Positions 23,701 to 32,359 of a stretch of 64,000 nucleotides of DNA are shown here, piece after piece. Each line of letters opens with the position of its first letter. Within the stretch, counting starts at the first letter, position 1. The DNA is from Bdellovibrio sp047344985 (lineage in GTDB: Bacteria; Bdellovibrionota; Bdellovibrionia; Bdellovibrionales; Bdellovibrionaceae). Under the pieces are notes generated by a model that was not told the DNA's origin, ran no database searches, and worked only from the letters and a program-made list of their open reading frames with translations. Both the position numbers and the translations under genes were made by a program. Where the stretch lies: positions 1,674,001-1,738,000 of the forward strand of contig NZ_CP178861.1 in the NCBI RefSeq assembly GCF_047344985.1. The letters run 5' to 3'.

Positions 23701-25365
23701 CTATTTAGTCGTTTCTCTTAAAGCACGACGTAAGATTTTTCCGACATTTGTTTTCGGAAGCTCTGTTCTAAATTCTACCAAACGTGGCACTTTATAATTT
23801 GTTAAACTTTTGCGAGCGTGTGCAATCACATCTTCTGCCGTCAAGTTTGGATCTTTCTTTACGACAACCGCTTTCACGATTTCTCCAGAGTGTTCATCGG
23901 GAACACCGATCGCAGCTACTTCCAAGACTCCAGGGTGAGAAGCAATCGCTTCTTCCACTTCGTTTGGATAAACGTTAAAGCCTGAAACCAAGATCATATC
24001 TTTTTTGCGATCGACGATCTTAAAGAAACCGTCAGCATCGACAACAGCCACGTCACCTGTTTTCAGCCAGCCATCTTTAAGAACTTTCGCTGTCTCATCC
24101 GGACGATTCCAGTAACCTGCCATCACTTGAGGGCCTTTACAAACAAGTTCTCCAGGTTCTCCCATTGGAACTTCTTGGTCATCATCGTTAACAAGCTTTA
24201 CATCCGTGCTAGGGAAAGGAAGACCGATAGATCCTACTTTGTCTGTACCATCAATGGGATTGCAAGACACAACAGGGGAGGCTTCCGTTAAGCCGTAGCC
24301 TTCGACGATCACGGATTTTGTAAGCTCCATCCATTTTTCAGCAACAGATTTTTGCAAAGTCATTGCACCAGCGACGCTCACTTTTACGCGGCTGAAATTC
24401 ACCGTCATAAATTCGGGATTGTTCATCAAGGCGTTGAACAAAGTATTCACGCCGGCCATGACCGTGAATGGTGTCTTTTTGAGTTCTTTGATAAAGCCCG
24501 GAATATCACGAGGATTCGTGATCAAAATATTTTCTGCGCCATAACGAAGAAGTCCCAAGCAGTTCAAAGTCAAAGCGAAGATGTGATACAAAGGAAGAGC
24601 GGCAATCGCCACTTCTTCGCCTTCGCGAAGTTTCGGCTGCATCCAGTCGCGGATTTGCATGACGTTTGCAAGCACGTTGCGGTGAAGAAGCATCGCTCCT
24701 TTTGCAACTCCAGTCGTGCCGCCTGTGTATTGAAGGAACGCAATATCATCCAACGTCGTTGGCACTCTTTGCGAAGGTTTCATTGCGCCCAACTCCAGCG
24801 CCTGACGGAATGTATAAGCGTGTGGAAGATTGTAAGGCGGCACCATTTTTTTGATGTACTTCACAACAGAGTTTACAAGAATTCTTTTTGGAGTCGGGAA
24901 GAGGTCCGCGATCTCTGTAACCACAACACTTTCAATGTTTGTGTCCTTAAGAATTTGCTCAAGCAGATGGGCGTAGTTGGCAAGAATCACAACCGCCTTA
25001 GCGCCTGAGTCTTTAAATTGATGCTGCATCTCTTTTGCTGTGTAAAGTGGGTTCGTATTAACGATTGTCAGGCCTGAGCGAAGAGCTGCGAACGCAATCA
25101 CAGGAAATTGCAAAACATTCGGCATTTGAATCGCGATACGATCGCCTTTTTTTAGTTTCAGTTCGTTTTGCAGGAAGGAAGCAAATTGATCCACCTTGCG
25201 ATCTAAATCTGAGAAGGTGAGACTTACTCCCATGTTCGTGAAGGCTTTTTTGGAAGTGAACATGCGAACGGATTCTTCGTACATATCGACAAGGGAAGTG
25301 TATTTTGTGACATCCACTTCAGGGCTAACGCCTTTTGGATAGTTTTTTAGCCAAATCTTTTCCAT
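23701..25365 (-). CDS. fadD: Long-chain fatty acid--CoA ligase
   Basis: 554 residues, an ANL-superfamily AMP-forming enzyme that activates fatty acids to acyl-CoA for beta-oxidation. Motifs in order: P-loop YTGGTTGVAKGAML, GYGLTEASPVV, the AMP-binding Asp of GDVAVVDADGFFKIVDR and the hinge KKDMILVSGFNVYPNEVEE, ending with KTNVGKILRR, which contains the C-terminal catalytic Lys. Length and the VSGFNVYPNEVE stretch fit FadD rather than acetyl-CoA synthetase. The ATG at 25365 has AGGAGG 6 bases upstream, and codons further upstream are not needed. fadI/fadJ lie at 52.5-56 kb, giving the rest of the core cycle. Confidence 0.93.
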   Translation of the reverse strand: MEKIWLKNYPKGVSPEVDVTKYTSLVDMYEESVRMFTSKKAFTNMGVSLTFSDLDRKVDQFASFLQNELKLKKGDRIAIQMPNVLQFPVIAFAALRSGLTIVNTNPLYTAKEMQHQFKDSGAKAVVILANYAHLLEQILKDTNIESVVVTEIADLFPTPKRILVNSVVKYIKKMVPPYNLPHAYTFRQALELGAMKPSQRVPTTLDDIAFLQYTGGTTGVAKGAMLLHRNVLANVMQIRDWMQPKLREGEEVAIAALPLYHIFALTLNCLGLLRYGAENILITNPRDIPGFIKELKKTPFTVMAGVNTLFNALMNNPEFMTVNFSRVKVSVAGAMTLQKSVAEKWMELTKSVIVEGYGLTEASPVVSCNPIDGTDKVGSIGLPFPSTDVKLVNDDDQEVPMGEPGELVCKGPQVMAGYWNRPDETAKVLKDGWLKTGDVAVVDADGFFKIVDRKKDMILVSGFNVYPNEVEEAIASHPGVLEVAAIGVPDEHSGEIVKAVVVKKDPNLTAEDVIAHARKSLTNYKVPRLVEFRTELPKTNVGKILRRALRETTK

Positions 25366-25488
25366 TCTTCCCTCCTGATGCTCATAAAATCTGTTCTTAG
25401 AAAGGATAGAGTAAGTATTCAGGTTGGGTAAAGTAAATTCGCGAAACAAATCTTGTTTTCGCAAAAGGTATTTGCAAAAATTGAGGGG

Positions 25489-26661
25489 ATGGCATTGCTG
25501 CGACAACTGGTCCTGGTCGGACTTTTTTTATCCTTGGCTTCTTGTTTTTCCCGTGAGGAAAAGAAGACTTCTCCTGTGGAAGAAGCACCCAAAGCGGTGC
25601 AAAAAGTTATTATCCCGCCTAAGGAAGATGCGTCGAGCAAAGACAAAAGTCTCGATGTGTTCGCGCGTTATTTCGAACAGGCAGACGCCATTCATCGTGA
25701 AGCCTGGTGGGTGCTGACCAATGAACGTCCTCCCGTCGGAAAATCTCCCTTTGGTAAAGTTCAAAGAGCTTTGTTGGCCTCACAAAATATCAAGCTCACG
25801 AATAAGTCTATGTTCAGTTGCGATCGCTATTTGGTAAAACGCGATGTGCTGGGGGCGAACAGATTCCCGCAAAAGGCCGAAATTTTTGAAAAGTGCAGTG
25901 AAAAAGTCGCTGCGAAAAAGATCGCTGAGTTTTCAGCTCCTAGTCTTAAAGAAATTCAAGCCACGTTCTTTCCCGAAAACTTAGAGGAAATCCTGGGGCT
26001 TGGTGCAACGGTTTTGAACAAACGTATCCAATGTACTTTTAATGGCGATGAACAGGGGCAATTGCAGAAGCTTAAATGTAAAGACTGGTCGCAAGATCGC
26101 ACCAAAGAACAAATGATCCGTTTGGACGTTTACGATTATGAAAAAGCGGGAAAAAACTTGATCAAACTGCGTGGCAAGGTTTACGAAAATCTTTCTGACA
26201 CTCGTAAGATTGAAGCGGATATTCCCATGGAAGGAAAAATCTATGTCACCGAAACAGAGCTTTATCCTCCAGAACCAACACCGACTCCAAAACCTTCGCC
26301 GACACCTAAAGCAACGGCAGCACCAAACACGGCACAACAGCCAGGCGGTGAACAAGAGCGAGCACCGGGGGCTCCGCCATTGACGTTGCCTCCGGAAGGG
26401 GGAGCTGTGCAGGTCATGCCTCCGGGAGCGATGGTTCCCGAAGAAGGCGAACCGCCAGCATTGACACCGCTTCATTTGCCGCCACCTCGTGATCAAGTGG
26501 TGGACCCCGATGTGATGATGCAGCGACAACAAAATCAACAAGGACCTGTTCCTGAAGATCATGAAATGATAGAAGAGGTTCCACAGCAAGACGGTGCACA
26601 ACAGCCGCGAGACGTTGTGCCACCAACACAACCCGCAGCAGGAGGCGTTTATGGCCGCTAA
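25489..26661 (+). CDS. Lipoprotein with proline-rich C-terminal region
   Basis: 390 residues. The signal ends in the lipobox LASC (Cys19), with GAGG before the ATG at 25489. Residues about 30-260 form a globular part of no recognised family, with four Cys and several charged helices. From residue about 262 it becomes a long low-complexity tail rich in Pro, Gln, Glu and Thr (TPTPKPSPTPKATAAP and similar), likely an extended spacer spanning periplasm or cell surface. The 3' end overlaps the bcp gene by 11 bp, so the two are co-translated, which does not by itself define a function. Confidence 0.7.
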   Translation: MALLRQLVLVGLFLSLASCFSREEKKTSPVEEAPKAVQKVIIPPKEDASSKDKSLDVFARYFEQADAIHREAWWVLTNERPPVGKSPFGKVQRALLASQNIKLTNKSMFSCDRYLVKRDVLGANRFPQKAEIFEKCSEKVAAKKIAEFSAPSLKEIQATFFPENLEEILGLGATVLNKRIQCTFNGDEQGQLQKLKCKDWSQDRTKEQMIRLDVYDYEKAGKNLIKLRGKVYENLSDTRKIEADIPMEGKIYVTETELYPPEPTPTPKPSPTPKATAAPNTAQQPGGEQERAPGAPPLTLPPEGGAVQVMPPGAMVPEEGEPPALTPLHLPPPRDQVVDPDVMMQRQQNQQGPVPEDHEMIEEVPQQDGAQQPRDVVPPTQPAAGGVYGR

Positions 26662-27124
26662 AATCGCGTTAGGTAAAAAAGTTCCTAATTTTAAAATCGC
26701 TTCTTCCAGTGGTGAAGAGTTTTCTCTTTCTGATTATAAAGGTAAAAAAGTCATTTTGTATTTTTACCCGAAGGATAGCACTCCGGGGTGTACGACAGAA
26801 GGCATTGAATTTAATGACATGCTTTCCCAGTTTAAAAAACAAAATGCAGAAGTTGTGGGAATTTCTCGCGACAGTTTGAAATCCCACGATAAATTTATCT
26901 GCAAATACGATTTTAAATTTCAATTGCTTTCCGATGAAGACGAAGAAGTGTGCAAGCTTTTCGATGTGATCAAAGAAAAGAACATGTACGGCAAAAAAGT
27001 CATGGGCATTGAGCGCAGTACTTTCATTATTGATGAAGATCAAAAACTTGTCGGCGAATTTCGTAAGATCAAAGCCCAAGGTCATGCGGCGGAAATGCTG
27101 CAATTCCTTAAAGGCCTCAAGTAA
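26651..27124 (+). CDS. bcp: Peroxiredoxin, BCP/PrxQ type
   Basis: 157 residues with the thioredoxin-fold peroxidase motif PKDSTPGCTTEGIEF, giving a peroxidatic Cys at residue 47. There is no resolving Cys five residues later as in E. coli BCP. A second Cys at residue 84 (FICKYDF) is placed as in the alpha3-type PrxQ, so an intramolecular disulfide is still possible. It reduces organic hydroperoxides and hydrogen peroxide with thioredoxin. The start has GGAGG 5 bases upstream and overlaps the previous lipoprotein gene. Confidence 0.9.
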   Translation: MAAKIALGKKVPNFKIASSSGEEFSLSDYKGKKVILYFYPKDSTPGCTTEGIEFNDMLSQFKKQNAEVVGISRDSLKSHDKFICKYDFKFQLLSDEDEEVCKLFDVIKEKNMYGKKVMGIERSTFIIDEDQKLVGEFRKIKAQGHAAEMLQFLKGLK

Positions 27125-27144
27125 ACCAAAATTTTTCTTATAAG

Positions 27145-27170
27145 GACCCCAAAAATTATTTATTGGGGTC
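27145..27170 (+). repeat. Hairpin after bcp, weak terminator candidate
   Basis: GACCCCAA (27145-27152) and TTGGGGTC (27163-27170) form an 8-bp stem with a 10-base loop. Only a short T-containing tail follows, so termination may be partial. The next recognisable element is the leader at 27199. Confidence 0.45.
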
Positions 27171-27198
27171 TTGTCATGGCTTATGTTATTTTCGGAGC

Positions 27199-27351
27199 AT
27201 GAGTTTTTCTGTTTTCTTAAACCTCATTCTTAGTTTCTCTACGACCACCCCGTAAGGGGATCATTCTTATCTTGTCGCTTTCTTAGTAAAGCGCAAACCG
27301 TCTGCATTTTTTTTATTTATATATTTTAAATCTCTTATTTGGAGTTTTCTC
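27199..27351 (+). promoter_or_regulatory. Possible Thr-codon leader and attenuator region before short ThrRS
   Basis: An 18-codon reading frame at 27199-27255 encodes MSFSVFLNLILSFSTTTP. Its three consecutive Thr codons (ACG ACC ACC, 27241-27249) sit just before the stop. CCCC-GTAA-GGGG (27248-27259) overlaps the stop codon and a second hairpin CGCTTT/AAAGCG lies near 27277-27294. An eight-T run follows about 14 bases later, 36 bases before the ThrRS start. The arrangement recalls amino-acid attenuators, in which ribosome stalling on cognate codons alters hairpin choice. Weak points are that GGAG is only one base before the leader ATG and the terminator stem is not tight against the T-run. 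Treat as a hypothesis. Confidence 0.35.
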
Positions 27352-28608
27352 ATGTCTTTTGAAGAAAAAAACGTGAAGGCCGAGCTTTGCCTTCACGAGC
27401 ACGATCATCGTGAATTAAATAAAAAGCATCACTATTATTATTCAGACGAAAACATCGGTGCAGGTCTGCCATTGTGGCTTCCTGCGGGGGTCGTTTTGCG
27501 GGATGAACTTGAAAAGTTCGCACGCGAGTTGGAATTCCTCGCCGGGTTTCAGCGCGTCGTGAGTCCGCATATCGCTAAAGAAGATCTTTATCATCAATCG
27601 GGACATTTGCCTTATTATGAGGAGTCGATGTTTCCGCCCATTGAGCTTGAAAATGTGCGCTATCGGTTAAGGCCTATGTGCTGTCCTCACCATCATAAGA
27701 TCTATTCCTCACATCTACGGAGTTACAGAGATCTTCCGCTGCGATTGGCAGAGTATGGGCAAGTGTATCGCTATGAACGCTCGGGTGTGCTGTCAGGCCT
27801 TATGCGTGCGCGGGGGCTTTGTCAGAACGATGCGCATCTTTATTGCCGACCGGATCAAGTAAAAGATGAAATCAAAAAGGTTCTTCAGATGTATCAAGAA
27901 GCTTATCGTATCTTAGGAATTTCTGAGTACCGTGTGCGACTTTCAAAATGGGGAGGAAGTTCTGATGGGAAATATGTTCCTTTTCCTGAGAAGTGGGCGT
28001 GGGCTGAGGGCGTCTTAAGAGATGTTCTTATCGAGTTGCAGTGGCCGTTCAATGAAGAAGAGGGCGAAGCCGCATTTTATGGTCCTAAGATTGATATTCA
28101 GCTTAAAAATATTTACGGCAAAGAAGAATCCGTTTCCACTGTGCAGTTGGATTTCATCAGTGCCGAAAGATTCAATCTTTCTTATATCGATGAGAATGGC
28201 AAAGCTGTGCGACCTTTGATCTTGCATCGAGCCCCACTGGGGTCTCATGAAAGAATGGTGTCGTTCCTTATCGAAAAATACAAAGGAGCTTTTCCTTTAT
28301 GGTTATCGCCTATGCAGGTCAAAATTCTTCCCATCGCGGAAAGACATTTTGAGTGGGGAAAAGAGGTGCAAAAAGCGTTACATAATGCTTTTGTCCGCGT
28401 GGAGCTTGACGAGCGCATTGAGAGTCTTTCAAAGAAAGTCGCCGAAGCCCAAGCGGAACAAGTTCCGTATGTGCTGGTGATTGGAGATCGTGAAGTCCAA
28501 GAGCGGTCGGTGAGCATACGCAAAAGAGGCGAAGAAAAAAGCATCGTAAGTTCTTTAAATAGACTGCTGGAGGATTTGAAAGAACAGATAAAAAAGAGAA
28601 GTGTTTAG
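27352..28608 (+). CDS. Short threonyl-tRNA synthetase lacking TGS and editing domains
   Basis: 418 residues covering only the class II catalytic core and the C-terminal anticodon-binding domain. The N-terminal TGS and second (editing) domains of standard ThrRS (about 640 residues) are missing. Zinc and active-site segments persist: RPMCCPHHHK with the ligand Cys, LCQNDAHLYCR with the His, and HRAPLGSHERM. Motif 2-like RYERSGVLSGLMRARGLCQ is intact. It should charge tRNA-Thr but could not clear mischarged Ser-tRNA in cis, as for editing-less ThrRS2 paralogues induced under zinc or amino-acid stress elsewhere. Its upstream leader holds three Thr codons. A housekeeping thrS should exist outside the window. 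Confidence 0.87.
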   Translation: MSFEEKNVKAELCLHEHDHRELNKKHHYYYSDENIGAGLPLWLPAGVVLRDELEKFARELEFLAGFQRVVSPHIAKEDLYHQSGHLPYYEESMFPPIELENVRYRLRPMCCPHHHKIYSSHLRSYRDLPLRLAEYGQVYRYERSGVLSGLMRARGLCQNDAHLYCRPDQVKDEIKKVLQMYQEAYRILGISEYRVRLSKWGGSSDGKYVPFPEKWAWAEGVLRDVLIELQWPFNEEEGEAAFYGPKIDIQLKNIYGKEESVSTVQLDFISAERFNLSYIDENGKAVRPLILHRAPLGSHERMVSFLIEKYKGAFPLWLSPMQVKILPIAERHFEWGKEVQKALHNAFVRVELDERIESLSKKVAEAQAEQVPYVLVIGDREVQERSVSIRKRGEEKSIVSSLNRLLEDLKEQIKKRSV

Positions 28609-28612
28609 AAAT

Positions 28613-28644
28613 AAAAAAGCGCGTAATGACTTACGCGCTTTTTT
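28613..28644. terminator. Bidirectional terminator between ThrRS and tryptophan dioxygenase genes
   Basis: AAAAAAGCGCGTAA (28613-28626) pairs perfectly over 14 bp with TTACGCGCTTTTTT (28631-28644), loop TGAC. It has T-runs on both strands and serves the convergent genes ending at 28608 and 28668. Confidence 0.92.
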
Positions 28645-28667
28645 GCTCTGCAATTCTCGGAGTACCT

Positions 28668-29747
28668 TTAGTAACTAAAGTTCATGCGCTTTGCAATGGA
28701 CTCTGGAAGTGGTGGCACTTGCGAGCTTGGAATAAAGAATGTTGTGAGATTAAAGAAGTCTCCAAAGATCTTATGCTTTGTCGTCGCTTCAGATAAGTAT
28801 TTGTGTCCACTGGATCCGCCAGTGCCGATTTTTTGTCCGAGCATGCGTAACGCCATCATCGCGTGACGGTAGCGCCATGTTGTCATCGTTTCATCAATGT
28901 CTAACAAGGCTCTGATGATACGGAAAGGCGTTTGAAGAATGGGTTGATGACGATAAAGAGGAATCAAGATCGCCGCGTGCAAAGCTTTATAGCTAAGACG
29001 GTATTGGCCTTCTTTGCGAAGCTGGTTGTAAACGTCTTCGCTGAAAAGAGCGTCGAAGCTTTTCAACGTCGCTTCCAGGCCTGCAATATCGCGAGCCTTT
29101 TCTTCTTCCGTAAGACGCGTATTTTTCTTCACGACATCAATATCTGCTTGGAACATTTTGTTCACAGCTTGTTTGTAAGAATCCCAGAAATTAAAGTTTT
29201 CGCCTTGCAGGAACGGCGTTCTTTCAAGCCACTTTTCAACAGAGTCAAATAGAGATTCAGAATTTAAAACATTCATCATCTCTTTTTGTTGTTCTTCCGT
29301 TAAAGACTTATAAAACGGTGCTTGATTGTAAGCCAAACGATCACCCATGCGAAGACCCAGCTTCGTTTCGATAAGACGCCATTGGAAACTTTGAAATCCT
29401 GATGCCGGGTAAAGCATGTCACGGAAATCCAAAAAGTCCATGGGAGTCATGGTCTCTAGGACGTCGATTTGGTTGATGATCATTTTTAAAATACTCGCGA
29501 TGCGCTCAAGACGGGCACTCGTGACACCAAGTTCTCTTTCAGGAATGGAGTCCTTCTTAAATGTTGCAAGAACAGAATCCAATTCAAAAATAATTTGCTT
29601 AAACCACAACTCGTAAGTTTGATGAACAGTGATGAAAAGCATTTCATCATGAGCAGGCTTTCCGTATTCAGCACTTTTTGGATGTTGTGCGGATAAAAGT
29701 GCGTCAAGGCCAAGATAGTTATGGTAGTGAACTGCAGGGTATTTCAT
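28668..29747 (-). CDS. kynA: Tryptophan 2,3-dioxygenase
   Basis: 359 residues. A heme enzyme opening L-tryptophan to N-formylkynurenine, the first step of the kynurenine route. Diagnostic segments are FITVHQTYELWFKQ, LYPASGFQSFQWRLIE and RHAMMALRMLGQKIGTGGS (the last includes the heme-ligand His region and the GTGGS substrate loop). The ATG at 29747 overlaps the stop of the upstream aldolase-like gene (ATGA), with AGGAG 8 bases before. Last gene of a five-gene reverse-strand operon. Kynurenine formamidase and kynureninase are not recognisable nearby, so either the pathway is completed elsewhere or one of the operon partners takes a role. Confidence 0.95.
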   Translation of the reverse strand: MKYPAVHYHNYLGLDALLSAQHPKSAEYGKPAHDEMLFITVHQTYELWFKQIIFELDSVLATFKKDSIPERELGVTSARLERIASILKMIINQIDVLETMTPMDFLDFRDMLYPASGFQSFQWRLIETKLGLRMGDRLAYNQAPFYKSLTEEQQKEMMNVLNSESLFDSVEKWLERTPFLQGENFNFWDSYKQAVNKMFQADIDVVKKNTRLTEEEKARDIAGLEATLKSFDALFSEDVYNQLRKEGQYRLSYKALHAAILIPLYRHQPILQTPFRIIRALLDIDETMTTWRYRHAMMALRMLGQKIGTGGSSGHKYLSEATTKHKIFGDFFNLTTFFIPSSQVPPLPESIAKRMNFSY

Positions 29748-30769
29748 CGTGAAAGCTCCTTTAAAGCCGCGGCAAAGCCATCGATATCTTCTTTGCGAGT
29801 GTCCCAAGAGGTCATCCAACGACACTCGAATGTATTTTCATCCCACACGTAAAAGAAATATTTCTCACGCAAAGGTTTCACCCAAGAACTGGGGATTTTT
29901 GCAAAGACCGCATTGCTTTGCGGCACTTCGCGCACACTCACGCCAGGAATATCTTTGACGGCGTCGTAAAGAGACTGAGCCATGGCGCAAGAGTGGTTGG
30001 CAATATCTTGCCATAAATTATTCTGAAAATAAGCCAGAAACTGACAGGCGATAAAGCGAGTTTTAGAAGGAAGTTGCGCGCTCTGTTTGCGAATATATTT
30101 GAAATTCTGCGCAAGTTCCTTATTGAAGAATACGACCGCTTCACCCATCAAAAGTCCGTTTTTAGTGCCACCAAAAGAAACCGCATCGACACCTAAATCT
30201 GCTGTGATCTCTTTCAGAGTTTTCTTTAAATACGCAGCTGCATTTGAAAGACGGGAGCCATCAATATGCACGTGCATTTTCTTTTCTTTGGCCCAGCTAA
30301 TTAAAGCCTTCAGCTCTTCGATAGAGTAAGTCGTTCCGAGTTCCGTAGGTTGAGTAATTGAAAGCACTTGCCCTTGGGAGTAGTGTTGATCTCCGCGACG
30401 GATGTAGGCCTTCTCTAAATCCGCGACAGAAATTTTTCCATTCACGGAAGGCAACGCAATAAGCTTTGCGCCAGTAAAGAATTCCGGTGCACCACACTCA
30501 TCCACATTGATATGTGCGACATCAGAACAGAAGATCGCTTGGTAGGATTCCGTTAGAGCTTTCAATGCTGTTACGTTGGCAGCCGTGCCGTTAAATACGA
30601 AAAATACCTGAGCGTCAGGGCCGAATTGTTTTTTAAATTCTTGAAGAGCTTTTTCGGTCCACTCGTCAGTCCCGTAAGCAGGGGCATGATCGACGTTAGC
30701 TTCTGCCAAAGAGGCTAGAATCTGCGGGTGAACTCCGGCATGATTGTCGCTACCAAATCCTCGTTTCAT
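29744..30769 (-). CDS. Threonine aldolase family PLP enzyme
   Basis: 341 residues, fold-type I. GSDNHAGVHPQIL at the N-terminus, VFNGTAANVTALKAL, HVHIDGSRLSNAAAYL (the PLP-binding Asp region) and SFGGTKNGLLMGEAVV with the Schiff-base Lys are all family motifs. It cleaves L-threonine or L-allo-threonine to glycine and acetaldehyde, but related beta-eliminating lyases include tryptophanase-like enzymes. It lies 2 bp after the ureohydrolase gene stop and overlaps kynA, so it acts in the same amino-acid-catabolic operon. Substrate choice between Thr and a kynurenine-route amino acid cannot be read from sequence. Confidence 0.87.
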   Translation of the reverse strand: MKRGFGSDNHAGVHPQILASLAEANVDHAPAYGTDEWTEKALQEFKKQFGPDAQVFFVFNGTAANVTALKALTESYQAIFCSDVAHINVDECGAPEFFTGAKLIALPSVNGKISVADLEKAYIRRGDQHYSQGQVLSITQPTELGTTYSIEELKALISWAKEKKMHVHIDGSRLSNAAAYLKKTLKEITADLGVDAVSFGGTKNGLLMGEAVVFFNKELAQNFKYIRKQSAQLPSKTRFIACQFLAYFQNNLWQDIANHSCAMAQSLYDAVKDIPGVSVREVPQSNAVFAKIPSSWVKPLREKYFFYVWDENTFECRWMTSWDTRKEDIDGFAAALKELSR

Positions 30770-30771
30770 AA

Positions 30772-31731
30772 CTAGGCCTTGTTCAGATTTGCGAAAATAA
30801 AATTATGCGCGATAAGAGCCGCTAATTTGCTGGTGCGATTGTCCTGATCTAGTGGCGGAGATACTTCGTAAATGCCAATACCGCGAACATCGAATTCACG
30901 ATTGAGCCACAAGAAACTTTCCAAAAATTCCTTTGTAAATAAACCCGTTGTCCAAGACTGACTGCATCCGGGAGCTTCATTGGAAGTGAAAGCATCAATA
31001 TCAATGCTTAAGAAAACTTTTTTCTTTTCTTTGCCCTTCATGAAGTTTTCAAGAACAGGCAAAAGTCCTTCGGCATTCACTTGATCTAAAGTGAAAACAG
31101 AAGCTCCGTGGTTTTTCGCCCAAGTGATATGAGCTTGGCTGTTGCATTGGTTTTGAATTCCAACTTCAGCAAAGTCCACGTGACCTTTGAATTCTGAAAG
31201 AACACGGTGAAAAGGTGTGCCCGAATTAAAACCTTTATCAGTCGGACGCACATCCATATGAGCATCAAAGTTAATCAGGACGGCATTGTCTTTAAAGACA
31301 TCTAAAAAACCCGCACCATCACAGTAGCCATAATCATGACCACCGCCGAGGGAAATCCAACGTTTCCCCGAAGCAGCCAAAGCACGTGCAGTTTCACGAG
31401 CTTTTTCATGTCGATCGCCCAAAGGTTTTTCTTTATCAGCCAGATCACCAAGATCTAAAATCTTTGGTAGGCGAGTAGAGGACAAGTGCGGTGTCATCTT
31501 ATAAAGATAAAGACGAACTTCACGAGGAGCTGCTTGTGCTCCCGGGCGTCCGCCATTCAAAGCAATGCCTTCATCATCAGGAAGACCTAAGATGGCGTAG
31601 TCAAAATCATGTTCGAAAATTTTTTGCAGATCAGGCTTTGATAAAGGCTGGACGCATTCTCCAAGACGCGGATCTTCTTTGTCGTTTTTGGTGAAAAGAA
31701 GATGTTTGTCGATCGGATGAAACCAGCTCAT
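30772..31731 (-). CDS. Ureohydrolase (arginase/agmatinase/formimidoylglutamase family)
   Basis: 319 residues. All binuclear manganese ligands are seen: His in SLGGGHDYGY, the DAHMD motif (INFDAHMDVRP) and the DIDAF motif (LSIDIDAFTSNEAPG). The variant DIDAF with TSNEAPG and the general length fit formimidoylglutamase (HutG) or a related hydrolase rather than canonical arginase, but the substrate is not settled. No other hut genes are near. The start is the ATG at 31731, whose first base is shared with the stop codon of the upstream exported-protein gene. The longer frame upstream is not needed. Confidence 0.85.
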   Translation of the reverse strand: MSWFHPIDKHLLFTKNDKEDPRLGECVQPLSKPDLQKIFEHDFDYAILGLPDDEGIALNGGRPGAQAAPREVRLYLYKMTPHLSSTRLPKILDLGDLADKEKPLGDRHEKARETARALAASGKRWISLGGGHDYGYCDGAGFLDVFKDNAVLINFDAHMDVRPTDKGFNSGTPFHRVLSEFKGHVDFAEVGIQNQCNSQAHITWAKNHGASVFTLDQVNAEGLLPVLENFMKGKEKKKVFLSIDIDAFTSNEAPGCSQSWTTGLFTKEFLESFLWLNREFDVRGIGIYEVSPPLDQDNRTSKLAALIAHNFIFANLNKA

Positions 31732-32315
31732 TATCTCAGGTTGCCCCACTTAGACATACGGAGAATTTTTTTAATATCTCCAGTCTCAGAATCATAGATT
31801 TTCATGGTCGCATTGCTTTTGCCAAACTGAATCGTCGCAAAAGTAGTGCTTGTGGTGTCTGACAAGAAGACAACCCACTCTTTTCCTTCAGTCGGTGTGA
31901 CGCTGTAGCGATAAGTGATTGGGTCGGCTGTTCTGTAGTCAGCGCCGTTTTGGAAATCTTTTAAATTGATTGGATAAAAACTCAAAGAGTTGAAATCGCG
32001 AACAGTGATAATGCCGTCTTGGCTGTACCAGTAGCCGAGCATTTTCTTAAGACCTACATACTCAACGCTTTCAATCACGGCTTTGCAAGTTTGTGCATCA
32101 AGAAGTCCCGTCGCTGTGATTGTATCACCCGTTGTAAGCTTACGGATGTTCGTAGAAGCATCTTCTGATTTTGAATCAATAACATAGCGAGGGCAGAGAT
32201 CGCCTGAATGCAAATAAACGCCTGTGAAGTCTCTTTCTATAGTCCCAACAATCGGTTGAGAAGAAAAAGCCACAGATGAAACAGCAAGGCTGAGGACGAA
32301 AAGCAATAATCTCAT
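31731..32315 (-). CDS. Exported protein of unknown function
   Basis: 194 residues with a strong signal peptide (RLLLFVLSLAVSSVAFS, residues 2-18). The mature part is mostly beta-rich, with repeated Thr/Ser-Asp segments (TGDTITATGLLDAQTC, YSVTPTEGKEWVVFLSD), and only two Cys near residues 42 and 91. AAGGTGGGG precedes the ATG at 32315. It is embedded in the tryptophan/threonine/ureohydrolase operon, with its stop overlapping the next start, so co-expression is certain, but I recognise no family and no catalytic motif. Confidence 0.65.
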   Translation of the reverse strand: MRLLLFVLSLAVSSVAFSSQPIVGTIERDFTGVYLHSGDLCPRYVIDSKSEDASTNIRKLTTGDTITATGLLDAQTCKAVIESVEYVGLKKMLGYWYSQDGIITVRDFNSLSFYPINLKDFQNGADYRTADPITYRYSVTPTEGKEWVVFLSDTTSTTFATIQFGKSNATMKIYDSETGDIKKILRMSKWGNLR

Positions 32316-32359
32316 GCCCCACCTTGTTCCATGGCTCTTATTCTCGGTCAATAGTATTC

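Noticed and set aside
24352..25008. Plus-strand frame of 218 codons across fadD
   Set aside because: Long antisense frame caused by codon bias of fadD; composition (many His, Arg, Cys) is not protein-like.
25981..26631. Minus-strand frame of 216 codons opposite the proline-rich lipoprotein
   Set aside because: Trp/Arg/Phe-rich shadow of a proline-rich coding strand.
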